Under the pieces are notes generated by a model. The model did no database searches and had not been told where the DNA came from. It was given only the letters and a program-made list of their open reading frames with translations. A stretch of DNA of 64,000 nt from CAWDZK01 sp963726615 (lineage in GTDB: Bacteria > Actinomycetota > Actinomycetes > JACCUZ01): contig CAVSCX010000005.1 in the NCBI GenBank assembly GCA_963726615.1, forward strand, positions 1 to 64,000, written 5' to 3'. Shown in pieces: positions 44,240 through 52,165 of the stretch. Position 1 is the stretch's first letter. Each line of letters opens with the position of its first letter. Both the position numbers and the translations under genes were made by a program.

Positions 44240-44389
44240 GGATGACCTCCGGGCTCGGCCGCACTCGCGCGCGGCGTTCGGCGGCACTGTTTCGGGCGCG
44301 TTGCACGGACGAAAGGGGACAAGACCGGGCTTGCGACGAGCGGTCGTCCTGAGCGACGAACGGCGGCCGGGCGACCGCCCGTCGTGCGC

Positions 44390-45691
44390 TCAGCCGCCGG
44401 CCGGGCCACCGCCCGCAGGGCCCTCGACACGGTGGTCCCCGGACGTCGACCGCGCCCCGGGGGCGGACGCCTCGGCGGCGGCGACCGCCGACGGCGGCAG
44501 CCACCGCACCGCGGCGAGAGCGCAGCCGACCAAGAGCACACCCGCGACGGTGAAGGGCGACGCGAGCCCGTAGCCGCGGGCGAGCAGGCCGCCGAGTGCC
44601 GCGCCCACCGGCATCGCCGCGAACGCGACGAGCCGGTAGGCGCTGGTCACCCGCCCGAGCAGCGCGTCCGGCACGATCCGCTGCCGGAGGCTGATCGTCG
44701 CGACGTTCCACAGCCCACTTGTCGCCCCGGCCAGCGCGGAGCTGACCGCGAGCATCGGCACCGACGGCGCCAGCCCGAACGCCAGCATCGCCAAAGCCTG
44801 GACGGCGAGCACCATCACGACGATCCCGCTGGTGCCGAGCACGGCGCGGAGCCGTGACGTGGTGGCCATCCCGAGCAGGGCGCCGACTGCGAACACGACG
44901 AGCAGCAGCCCGTACCCGCGTTCGGAGAGGCCGAGCAGGTCGGTCGCGACCAGCACCAGCACGCCCATGACGGCCGCGCTCACGCCGTTGAAGACCGCGA
45001 GCAGCAGACACAGGGTCCGCAGGACCGGCGAACGCCAGAGGAAGCGCACGCCTTCGGTCAGCGCAGCGCGCAACGACGGTGGCGCCTCGGTCGGCTCCGG
45101 CCGACGGACGCGGCCGCGGAGGCTCAGGACCAGCAACCCGCTCCCGAGGAAGGACACGGCGTCCACAGTGAAGGGCAGCGACGTCGCAGTGACGAACAGC
45201 ACACCGCCGAGCGGCGGCCCGAGCATGGTGCTGGGCACCGTCATACCGACCTGCAGCCAGGAGTTCGCGGTCTCCAGCCGGTCGCGTCTCACGATCGCCG
45301 GGAGGAATGCTGACGCGGCGTTGAGGTTGAACACGCCGAGCAGGCCCACGACGAAGGCGAACCCGACGACCAGGGGGAGCCCGGCCCGGCCCTGGACGAC
45401 AGCGACGGCGAACGCGCCGAACAGCACGAAGCGCACGAGGTCGGTGACCGCCATGATGCGCAACCGGTCCCATCGGTCCGCGAGCGCACCGCTCACCAGG
45501 CCGAGCACCAACCAGGCGCTCTGCTCCGCCGCCTGCACGAGTGCGACCTGTGCCGGGTCGCGGGTCAGCCGCGCCGCGAGCAGTGGCAGCGCCACGAAGG
45601 TCAGGCCGTCACCGGCGGACGAGACCGTCGACGAGGCCCACAACCGCCAGAAGGGGCCGCCGAGGTCCGGGAGCTGCGGGCGGGGGCTCAC
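44390..45691 (-). CDS. MFS transporter (enterobactin-exporter-like)
   Basis: The 433-residue protein starts at GTG, overlapping the stop of the second symporter gene by 4 nt. It has 12 predicted helices; recognisable are FWRLWASSTVSSAGDGLTFV, the motif-A loop SGALADRWDRLRIMAVTDLV, and ISLRQRIVPDALLGRVTSAY of the MFS_3/EntS group. It probably exports a small compound. Being the last of five coupled genes with a LytS/LytTR pair, its substrate may be linked to the imported metabolite. The terminal tail is Pro/Gly-rich. Confidence 0.88.
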   Translation of the reverse strand: MSPRPQLPDLGGPFWRLWASSTVSSAGDGLTFVALPLLAARLTRDPAQVALVQAAEQSAWLVLGLVSGALADRWDRLRIMAVTDLVRFVLFGAFAVAVVQGRAGLPLVVGFAFVVGLLGVFNLNAASAFLPAIVRRDRLETANSWLQVGMTVPSTMLGPPLGGVLFVTATSLPFTVDAVSFLGSGLLVLSLRGRVRRPEPTEAPPSLRAALTEGVRFLWRSPVLRTLCLLLAVFNGVSAAVMGVLVLVATDLLGLSERGYGLLLVVFAVGALLGMATTSRLRAVLGTSGIVVMVLAVQALAMLAFGLAPSVPMLAVSSALAGATSGLWNVATISLRQRIVPDALLGRVTSAYRLVAFAAMPVGAALGGLLARGYGLASPFTVAGVLLVGCALAAVRWLPPSAVAAAEASAPGARSTSGDHRVEGPAGGGPAGG

Positions 45692-47460
45692 GACTGCCTG
45701 GTCGCCCCGGCCCGGTCGCGCAGCTGCAGGGACTCGGGCGCGTGCAGGCGGACCATCGTGCGGGCGACGCCCGGGGCCACCCGGTGCGGCGTGCTCAACG
45801 AGACGAGCACCATCACCGCAAACGCGATCGGGACCGTCCAGGCTGCCGGCTGGGCCAGCAGGGCCCCGGACCACCCGTCCCGGTCGACCCCCGCGAGGGT
45901 GGCCGTCACGGCTGCGGTCGCCAGCCCGCCACCGACGAGCAGGCCAGCCATCGCGCCGACGTCGGTGAGCCCGCGCCACCAGATCCCGAGCACCAGCAAC
46001 GGGCAGAACGAGGACGCCGCGACCGCGAACGCCAGGCCGACGACGGCGGCGATGTCGAGCGACGAGGCGCCGAGGGACAGCACCAACGGAACCGTCACCG
46101 CCAGGGCCGCCGCCAGCCGGAAGTCCCGCACCGAGCCCCGCAGGACGTCCTGCGACAGCACCCCGGCGACCGAGACGGTGAGACCGGAGGACGTCGACAG
46201 GAAGGCCGCGAAGGCGCCGGCGGTCACCAGCGCGGTCAGCAGCTGCCCTCCGGTCCCGCCGACCAGGCGCTCCGGCAGCAGCAGCACCGCCGTGTCGGTC
46301 CGGCCCGTCAGGAGCAGGTCGGGGGTGTAGACCCGGGCGAGCGCGCCGTACACCGTGGGCAGCAGGTAGAAGGCACCCAGCAGGCCCAGCACGACCAGGG
46401 TGGTACGACGGGCCGCCCGGCCGTCGGGGTTGGTGTAGAAGCGCACCAGGACGTGCGGCAGCCCCATCGTCCCGAAGAACAGCGCCAGGATGAGCGAGTA
46501 GGTCGCGTACAGCGGGTGGTCGCGGCCGCCGGCTCCGGACAGGGGCCGGGACCAGTCGGCGCCGGCGCTGGGCTCGAGGCCGCGCAGGTGGGGCACCGGC
46601 GCTCCGGCCGGGAAGGTCAGCCGGGTGCCGGCGGTCGCGCGCCAGGTGCCGGCCGCGAGCGGCACCAGCCGGCCGTCGTACGGCGTGGTGCCGGCGCCCG
46701 GCCGGCTGAGCCGGCCGGTGACCCGGACGCCGACCGGCTCGCGCACCACGAACGACGTGCCTTCCGCCAGCCGCACCGTCGTCCGGTCCGGGAACGTCGC
46801 GGGCCCGTCGCCGGGGCCCGGTGCTCCGTCGGCACGCCAGGCGAGCACGAGGAACACGACGGGGACGGCGAGCGCCGTCAGCTTCAGCCAGTACTGGAAC
46901 GCCTGCACGAAGGTGATGCTGCGCATCCCACCGGTGGCCACGCTGAACACCACCACCAGCGCCACCAGCAGGCCACCGACCCAGCCGGGGGCACCGGTGG
47001 CGAGCGTGACGGTGAGCCCGGCACCCACGAGCTGCGGCAGCAGGTAGAGCCAGCCGATGGTGACCACCAGGATGCTCGCGATCCGGCGCACCGACCGCGA
47101 CTCGGTGCGCGCCTCGGCGAAGTCCGGCAGCGTGTAGGCGCCGGAGCGGCGCAGCGGTGCAGCGACGAGGACGAGCAGGACGAGGTAGCCGGCGGTGTAG
47201 CCGACGGGGAACCACAGCATGTCGGCGCCGTAGGCGAGGATCAGCCCGGCCACGCCGAGGAACGACGCGGCCGACAGGTACTCACCGCCGATGGCGGACG
47301 CGTTCCAGACCGGTGACACCGACCGGGACGCGACGTAGAAGTCACTCGTCGTGCGCGACAGCCGCAGCGCGAACGTCCCGATCAGGACCGTTGCAGCGAT
47401 GACCAGGGCGACGGCTGTCACGCCGTACGCGGCGTCGCTGATGCCCGTCACGCCGCTCAC
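45688..47460 (-). CDS. Second sodium/solute symporter with large extracytoplasmic insert
   Basis: The 590-residue SSS-family protein has the same landmarks as ActP (RTTSDFYVASRSVSPVWNAS; IGGEYLSAASFLGVAGLILA; GGMRSITFVQAFQYWLKLTA; GTMGLPHVLVRFYTNPDGRA), but between two helices it carries about 100 extra, mostly polar residues (from ADGAPGPGDGPATFPDRTTV to GAGGRDHPLYA), where the ActP at 42279 has about 35. The insert is rich in Pro, Gly and Thr and should face outside. GTGA overlaps link it to the small membrane protein and the MFS gene. The solute is probably a monocarboxylate, controlled by the LytS/LytTR pair. Confidence 0.9.
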   Translation of the reverse strand: MSGVTGISDAAYGVTAVALVIAATVLIGTFALRLSRTTSDFYVASRSVSPVWNASAIGGEYLSAASFLGVAGLILAYGADMLWFPVGYTAGYLVLLVLVAAPLRRSGAYTLPDFAEARTESRSVRRIASILVVTIGWLYLLPQLVGAGLTVTLATGAPGWVGGLLVALVVVFSVATGGMRSITFVQAFQYWLKLTALAVPVVFLVLAWRADGAPGPGDGPATFPDRTTVRLAEGTSFVVREPVGVRVTGRLSRPGAGTTPYDGRLVPLAAGTWRATAGTRLTFPAGAPVPHLRGLEPSAGADWSRPLSGAGGRDHPLYATYSLILALFFGTMGLPHVLVRFYTNPDGRAARRTTLVVLGLLGAFYLLPTVYGALARVYTPDLLLTGRTDTAVLLLPERLVGGTGGQLLTALVTAGAFAAFLSTSSGLTVSVAGVLSQDVLRGSVRDFRLAAALAVTVPLVLSLGASSLDIAAVVGLAFAVAASSFCPLLVLGIWWRGLTDVGAMAGLLVGGGLATAAVTATLAGVDRDGWSGALLAQPAAWTVPIAFAVMVLVSLSTPHRVAPGVARTMVRLHAPESLQLRDRAGATRQS

Positions 47461-47831
47461 TGCACCAGGTCGGCGAAGTCGCGCTCGTTGCGCTCGGCCT
47501 GCCGCACGTAGAGCCAGGCCGCCACGACGAGGGTCGGGTAGACCAGGACGCCCAGCAGCAGCCACGGCAGCGGGAGCCCGAGGAGGCGCACGTCCGCGAG
47601 CCGCGGCTGCAGGGCGAGCACGAGCGGCAGGCCGCCGAGCAGCACCGCGAAGATCAGGCACACACCGAGAGCGAGGCGGAGCTGCAGCCGTACCAGCGAA
47701 CGCATGTACACGTCGCCGACGATGGTCTGCTCGTCGATCTCCCGTCGGACCGAGCGGTTGGCCGCCGCCCGGGCGGCGGTGCTGCGCGGCGAGACGACGC
47801 GGACCCGCCGCGGCGGCGTCGGTTCCGTCAC
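47457..47831 (-). CDS. Small two-helix membrane protein (DUF485-like partner)
   Basis: The 124-residue protein begins at GTG. It has a basic soluble N-terminus (TPPRRVRVVSPRSTAARAAA), two transmembrane helices (LALGVCLIFAVLLGGLPLVL; PLPWLLLGVLVYPTLVVAAW) and a short charged end YVRQAERNERDF. The size, topology and position before an SSS symporter parallel DUF485/ActP partners, though the sequence is diverged. It overlaps both neighbours by 4 nt. Confidence 0.82.
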   Translation of the reverse strand: MTEPTPPRRVRVVSPRSTAARAAANRSVRREIDEQTIVGDVYMRSLVRLQLRLALGVCLIFAVLLGGLPLVLALQPRLADVRLLGLPLPWLLLGVLVYPTLVVAAWLYVRQAERNERDFADLVQ

Positions 47832-48580
47832 GACGTCGCCGGTCGGGCTCGGCGTACCAGCACGTCGCGCAGGTCGCGAGTGTGTCGCCGGCTCACCTGC
47901 AGGACCTCGTCGCCGATGCGGACCGTCCAGCGACCGGACTCGACCCGCATCTCGTCGATGTGGTGCAGGGCCACCAGGTGGCTGCGGTGGATCCGCACGA
48001 ACCCGGCCGCGCCCCAGTCCTGCTCCAGGGCGGTGAGCGGCACCCGCACCAGGTGCGTCCCCTGGGCGGTGTGCAGCCGGGCGTAGTCGCCGTGCGCCTC
48101 GGCGAAGAGCACGTCACTGCGCTGCACGAACCGGGTCACGCCACCGAGCTCGACCGCGATCGTCTCGTCGGCGCGGTCCGTCGTCGGGTCCACCGAGCCC
48201 AGCGCGTCCCGCACCCGGCGCACGGCCTCGGACAGCCGCTCCGCGCGCACCGGCTTCAGCAGGTAGTCGACCGCGCGCAGGTCGAAGGCCTCGACCGCGT
48301 GCTCGTCGTACGCCGTGACGAACACGACCTTCGGCGGGGACCGGAACCGCGCGAGAACCCTCGCGACGTCGAGCCCGTCCAGGCCCGGCATCCGGATGTC
48401 GAGGAACAGCGCGTCGACCTCCGCGGTCTCCAGAGCCTTGAGCACCTCGGCGCCGGTGGCAGCGGTCCCGACCGTCCCCACGTCGGGATGGTGACCGAGC
48501 AGCCAGGACAGCTCCTCGCGCGCGGGCGCCTCGTCATCGGCGACGAGGACCCGCAGCGGCTGCGCCGGGACAGGGGTCAC
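47828..48580 (-). CDS. LytTR-family response regulator
   Basis: The 250-residue protein starts at GTG. A CheY-like receiver (VLVADDEAPAREELSWLL, phospho-acceptor Asp in LFLDIRMPGLDG, VFVTAYDEHAVEAF, Lys in YLLKPV) is followed by a LytTR DNA-binding domain (VLFAEAHGDYARLHTAQGTH; FVRIHRSHLVALHHIDEMR). It should be phosphorylated by the LytS-type kinase encoded just upstream and control the operon's symporter. Overlaps of 4 nt on both sides. Confidence 0.94.
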   Translation of the reverse strand: MTPVPAQPLRVLVADDEAPAREELSWLLGHHPDVGTVGTAATGAEVLKALETAEVDALFLDIRMPGLDGLDVARVLARFRSPPKVVFVTAYDEHAVEAFDLRAVDYLLKPVRAERLSEAVRRVRDALGSVDPTTDRADETIAVELGGVTRFVQRSDVLFAEAHGDYARLHTAQGTHLVRVPLTALEQDWGAAGFVRIHRSHLVALHHIDEMRVESGRWTVRIGDEVLQVSRRHTRDLRDVLVRRARPATS

Positions 48581-49851
48581 CCGCTGCCTCCGCCGCGCAG
48601 GCGCCGGGCCTCGTCATCAGGCGGCGGACCGGCCGCCCCCGCGCGGGCGACCTCGTGGGGCGGACCGGCGTGCACACCCGGGCGGTACTTCGGCACCCGC
48701 ATGCTCACCTTCGTCCCGGCGCCAGGAGCCGTCTCCACGACGAGGCCGTACTCGTCGCCGTAGACCTGGCGCAGTCGCTCGTCGACGTTGCCGAGGCCGA
48801 CGCTGTCACCGTCCGGCCGGCCGGCCAGCGTCCGCCGTACGGCGTCGGGGTCGATGCCGGTGCCGTCGTCCTCCACCGAGATCAGCGCCTCGCTGCCCTG
48901 GTCGCGCGCCACGATCGTCACGTGCCCACGTCCGGGCCCGCCCTCCAGGCCGTGCCGCACGGCGTTCTCGACCAGAGGTTGCACGCACAGGAACGGCACC
49001 GAGACGGGCAGCACCTCCGGCGCCACCTGAACGGTCACCTCCAGCCTGTCGCCGAACCTGGCCCGCTCCAGCAGCAGGTAGCGGTCGATCGAGCGCAGCT
49101 CCTCGGCCAGGGTGGTGAACTCGCCGTGCCGCCGGAAGGAGTAGCGGGTGAAGTCGGCGAACTCCAGCAGCAGCTCGCGAGCCCGCTCGGGGTCGGTGCG
49201 CACGAAGGACGCGATCGCGGTGAGCGAGTTGTAGACGAAGTGCGGGCTGATCTGCGCGCGCAGCGCCCGGACCTCGGCCTCGACGAGCCGGGTACGGGAC
49301 GACTCCAGCTCAGCGAGCTCGAGCTGGGTGGACACCCAACGCGCCACCTCCTCGGTGGCCCGCACGAGACCGGCGCTCGCGCTCTGGCCGTAGGCCGCGA
49401 GGCTGCCCACGACCCGGTCCTCGACGGTCAGCGGCGCGACGACGGCGACCCGGACCGGGCAGTCCGGCTCGGCGCAGGTCACCGTGCCGGGGCCGAGCAC
49501 CTCGGTGCGGCCGCTGCCGGTCGCGGCCGCCGCGTGCGCGCACGCGTCGGCCGCGTGCTGCGCCTCCCAGCCGCCGTCCCAGGCGAGCAGCACGTGTCCG
49601 TCGGTGAGGGCCACAGCCTGGGTCCCGAGCAGCGTGCGCAGGTGCCGCACCGCGCGCGCCGCCGCGACCTCGGTGAGCCCCCCGCGCAGCGGCGGCGCCG
49701 CCAGGCTCGCCTCGTGCAGGGTCGCGAACGTCGCGCGGTCGGCCGGGCTGCCGAGGGACCGGCCGGTCCGGCTGCGCAGCAGCGGCACCGCAAGCAGCAC
49801 GAGCGCCAGGACCACGAGGGCCACGGCGACCACCGCCACAGTGCCGCTCAC
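48577..49851 (-). CDS. LytS-type sensor histidine kinase
   Basis: The 424-residue protein starts at GTG 49851, 7 nt after a TACGGT -10 box. It has one N-terminal transmembrane helix (VAVVAVALVVLALVLLAVPL), a GAF-like cytoplasmic region with two Cys in VTCAEPDCPVR, and a His_kinase/HATPase module: phospho-acceptor His in LRAQISPHFVYNSLTAI, N box PLVENAVRHGL, EDDGTGI and GLGNVDERL. Unlike LytS it lacks the multi-helix sensor. The single helix and GAF domain suggest an internal ligand or redox signal. First gene of the five-gene coupled operon. Confidence 0.92.
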   Translation of the reverse strand: MSGTVAVVAVALVVLALVLLAVPLLRSRTGRSLGSPADRATFATLHEASLAAPPLRGGLTEVAAARAVRHLRTLLGTQAVALTDGHVLLAWDGGWEAQHAADACAHAAAATGSGRTEVLGPGTVTCAEPDCPVRVAVVAPLTVEDRVVGSLAAYGQSASAGLVRATEEVARWVSTQLELAELESSRTRLVEAEVRALRAQISPHFVYNSLTAIASFVRTDPERARELLLEFADFTRYSFRRHGEFTTLAEELRSIDRYLLLERARFGDRLEVTVQVAPEVLPVSVPFLCVQPLVENAVRHGLEGGPGRGHVTIVARDQGSEALISVEDDGTGIDPDAVRRTLAGRPDGDSVGLGNVDERLRQVYGDEYGLVVETAPGAGTKVSMRVPKYRPGVHAGPPHEVARAGAAGPPPDDEARRLRGGGSG

Positions 49852-49858
49852 GGCGCCG

Positions 49859-49868
49859 ACCGTATCGT
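49859..49868. promoter_or_regulatory. Overlapping divergent -10 boxes
   Basis: Minus-strand TACGGT (49859-49864, 7 nt before the kinase GTG) and plus-strand TATCGT (49863-49868, 8 nt before the Fic-like GTG) share two bases. Both genes should be leaderless and polymerase binding in one direction should exclude the other. Confidence 0.55.
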
Positions 49869-49876
49869 CGGGAGGC

Positions 49877-50725
49877 GTGACAGCCGAGCCCCCGCAGCCG
49901 ACGATGCCGACGATGCCGGCCGTGGCCGCGGAGATCGGGACGGAGGGGGCCCCGCCGGCACCCGACGACCCCCTGGCCCACCTCGCGTCGCTGCCGGGTG
50001 TGGCCGAGGCGGTCGCGACGGCCCGCGCCGCCGTCGACGCTCTGCGTGGGCACCGCGTGCTGCGACGGTCCGCGGCACGGGTGTCCTCCGAGTCGGCGCT
50101 GCGCGGGGCGCGTGCCTCGGCCGCGCTCGACGGTGCCGACCTCCCGCTCGACGTGGTGCGCCGAGCGGTGTCCGCCGACGGCCTGCTCCCCGAGCCGGAG
50201 CGTCCCGTGGTCCAGGGCGCCCTTCGGGCCGCCGCTGAGGCTCGGCCACTGCAGCACACGTGGCCGGTCGCCCCGTTGCAGGCGGTGGCGAGGTTGCACA
50301 CGCTCGCGGCGGCGGACCTGGTGGCAGACGGTGACCTCGGCCGGCCGGCCCCCGCCGCTGCCGCGCGGTTGACGTCGCTCGGGCGGCTGCTGACGACCCC
50401 GACAGCGGCGCCGGCCCTCGCCGTGGCGGCGGTCGCACACGCCGAGCTGGCCACCATGGGCGCCTTCCCGGTGGCGGGCGGGGTGGTGGCCCGGGCGGCG
50501 GCGAGGCTGACGCTGGTGACGCGCGGGCTGGACCCTACTGCGGTGTCGGTCCCGGAGGTCGGCCACGTCGAGCTCGGCCGGGACGCCTACCTCGCAGCAC
50601 TGCAGGGCTACGCCGCGGGCGGCCCCGAGGGCATCGCGGGCTGGGTGGTGCACTGCGCCGACGCGGTCGTGCTCGGCGCGCGGGAAGGCGTCGCGATCTG
50701 CGAGGCCATCCAGCGCGGCTCCTGA
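49877..50725 (+). CDS. Degenerate Fic-like protein
   Basis: The 282-residue protein starts at GTG 49877; GGAGG is only 1 nt before it, but the -10 placement supports a leaderless start. The helical pattern resembles Fic-domain proteins: SSESALRGARASAALDGADL at the N-terminus, VARLHTLAAADLV, and at the Fic loop AHAELATMGAFPVAGGVVAR in place of HPFxxGNGR. The catalytic His and the GNGR loop are absent, so AMPylation is not expected. Automated databases often call such proteins oxidoreductase without basis. It lies between the kinase operon and the pilus region; function unknown. Confidence 0.65.
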   Translation: MTAEPPQPTMPTMPAVAAEIGTEGAPPAPDDPLAHLASLPGVAEAVATARAAVDALRGHRVLRRSAARVSSESALRGARASAALDGADLPLDVVRRAVSADGLLPEPERPVVQGALRAAAEARPLQHTWPVAPLQAVARLHTLAAADLVADGDLGRPAPAAAARLTSLGRLLTTPTAAPALAVAAVAHAELATMGAFPVAGGVVARAAARLTLVTRGLDPTAVSVPEVGHVELGRDAYLAALQGYAAGGPEGIAGWVVHCADAVVLGAREGVAICEAIQRGS

Positions 50726-50746
50726 CCTTCGACCGATGCGGAGGAC

Positions 50747-50775
50747 AGGGGGCGCCCACAAGAACGGCGCCCCCT
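50747..50775 (+). terminator. G/C hairpin after the Fic-like gene
   Basis: AGGGGGCGCC (50747-50756) and GGCGCCCCCT (50766-50775) form a perfect 10-bp stem with a 9-nt loop, 22 nt past the stop, and a second GGCGCC repeat follows directly. The rest of 50776-50963 shows no gene. Confidence 0.75.
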
Positions 50776-50963
50776 GGGGGGCGCCGTCCGGGGCACGTCA
50801 GACCGGGTTACCAGGCGTGCACCGTGTGTCGGGAGACCAGGACTAGCCTGGCTCGCCGGCCCGTACATGGGCAGGTCGCCGCGTGGGTGCCCAGCTGCCG
50901 TGCTTCCCCTTCTGTGTAACGCACCGGGGCCCGTGATCGGAAGCCCCCGGACCGGACTTTTAC

Positions 50964-51866
50964 CTACCGCCGCAGGGCAGAGCGGCGTGTCGCCCAGCCG
51001 ACACGCGCAGGCACCGCCCGGGGGACGCCGCGCCGGCGGGTCGCCAGCCAGACGACACCCGCGGTGGCGGCACCGGCGCCGACCGCGACTGCTGCCAGGG
51101 TGGCCGGCTGCGGCAGTGACACCGCCGCGAACCGGTCCCTCAGTCGAACCGGGCGGCTGAACACCAGGACCGGCCAGTCACGGGCGCCGGCCTCCTTGCG
51201 CAACGCCCGGTCCGGGTTCACGGCGTACGGGTGGCCCACCGTCGACAGCATCGGCAGGTCGGTCACGGAGTCGCTGTAGGCGTAGCACCGCTCGAGGTCG
51301 TAACCCTCGGCCGCGGCGAGCTCCCGGATCGCCTCCGCCTTCGTCTCGCCGTAGGCGTAGTAGGCGATCTCGCCGGAGTACCTGCCGCCCTCGACGACCA
51401 TCCGGGTGGCGATCACGTGGTCGGCGCCGAGCAGCTCCCCGATGGGCTCCACCACCTCGGCACCGGACGTGCTCACGATGACCACGTCCCGGCCCGCGAG
51501 GTGGTGCTCCTCGATGAGCGTGGCCGCCTCGTCGTAGATCAACGGGTCGATGAGCTGGTGGAGCGTCTCGGCGACGATCAGCTTGACCTGCTCGACGTCC
51601 CACCCGGTCGCCATCGAGGACAGGTAGGCGCGCATCCGCTCCATCTGGTCGTGGTCGGCCCCGCCGACGAGATACACGAACTGGGCGTAGGCGCTGCGCA
51701 GCACTGCCCGGCGGTTGATGAGTCCGCCCTGGTAGAACGACCGGCTGAACGCGAGCGTGCTCGACTTGGCGATGATCGTCTTGTCGAGGTCGAAGAACGC
51801 CGCCGTGCGGGACGGCCCTCCGGGTGCGGCGCCAGAGGGTGCGGGGTCGGCCACCCGCCCGAGCAT
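50964..51866 (-). CDS. HAD-superfamily phosphatase (SerB-like, HAD-IB)
   Basis: The 300-residue protein, from ATG 51866, has the HAD nucleophile motif in AAFFDLDKTIIAKSSTLAFS, motif II in VVIVSTSGAEVVEPI, and the metal-binding CYAYSDSVTDLPML. The C-terminus ends with a hydrophobic helix (PATLAAVAVGAGAATAGVVW) and basic tail, so it is probably membrane-attached on the inner face. The family includes phosphoserine phosphatases but also lipid phosphatases; substrate unknown. It corresponds to Rv3661, and the 6C RNA lies just upstream as in M. tuberculosis. Confidence 0.9.
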   Translation of the reverse strand: MLGRVADPAPSGAAPGGPSRTAAFFDLDKTIIAKSSTLAFSRSFYQGGLINRRAVLRSAYAQFVYLVGGADHDQMERMRAYLSSMATGWDVEQVKLIVAETLHQLIDPLIYDEAATLIEEHHLAGRDVVIVSTSGAEVVEPIGELLGADHVIATRMVVEGGRYSGEIAYYAYGETKAEAIRELAAAEGYDLERCYAYSDSVTDLPMLSTVGHPYAVNPDRALRKEAGARDWPVLVFSRPVRLRDRFAAVSLPQPATLAAVAVGAGAATAGVVWLATRRRGVPRAVPARVGWATRRSALRR

Positions 51867-51905
51867 AGGCAGCGGAAAATCATGCTGCGGAGCGGGCGTC
51901 GTCGT

Positions 51906-51932
51906 TTGCCATCGGGCCCGGCCGGGTACATT
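51906..51932 (+). promoter_or_regulatory. Promoter of 6C RNA
   Basis: TTGCCA (51906-51911) and TACATT (51927-51932) are spaced by 15 nt, a little short, and predict a start near 51939-51941, at the first hairpin of the RNA. Confidence 0.5.
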
Positions 51933-51939
51933 CTGGCGT

Positions 51940-52045
51940 CGTGCCTGCCCTGCAGGCACACCCACGGGTCCGGCTCATCCCCCCCGGGTCGGACTCGTAG
52001 ACGGCCCCCGTTCTCCCCCCCGACGGGGGTCGTCGCACGTCTCGG
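51940..52045 (+). ncRNA. 6C small RNA
   Basis: After a first stem (GTGCCTGC/GCAGGCAC, 51941-51959) come two hairpins whose loops hold runs of seven C: one with outer pair GTCCG/CGGAC (51968-51994) and one with arms around CCCCCGT and ACGGGGG (52000-52035). Two stem-loops with at least six C define the actinobacterial 6C RNA, and the location between the HAD phosphatase and the Ssd-like gene is the same as in M. tuberculosis. C-rich loops can pair with G-rich ribosome-binding regions of target mRNAs. Ends are approximate. Confidence 0.85.
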
Positions 52046-52165
52046 GTGCGGCGGTTCCTCCACAGCCCGGGCCCACGAGGCCGCGCGTCCACAGATGACA
52101 GGCCCGGCCGCTACGGCCGTCGGTACGGGGCCACCGTGAGGACATCCGTCCTCGTGGAGGTGCCT

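Noticed and set aside
52136..52165. Earlier GTG at 52136 as start of the Ssd-like gene
   Set aside because: The GTG at 52166 has GGAGG at ideal distance and the family begins with RPLIVTADP close to the N-terminus.
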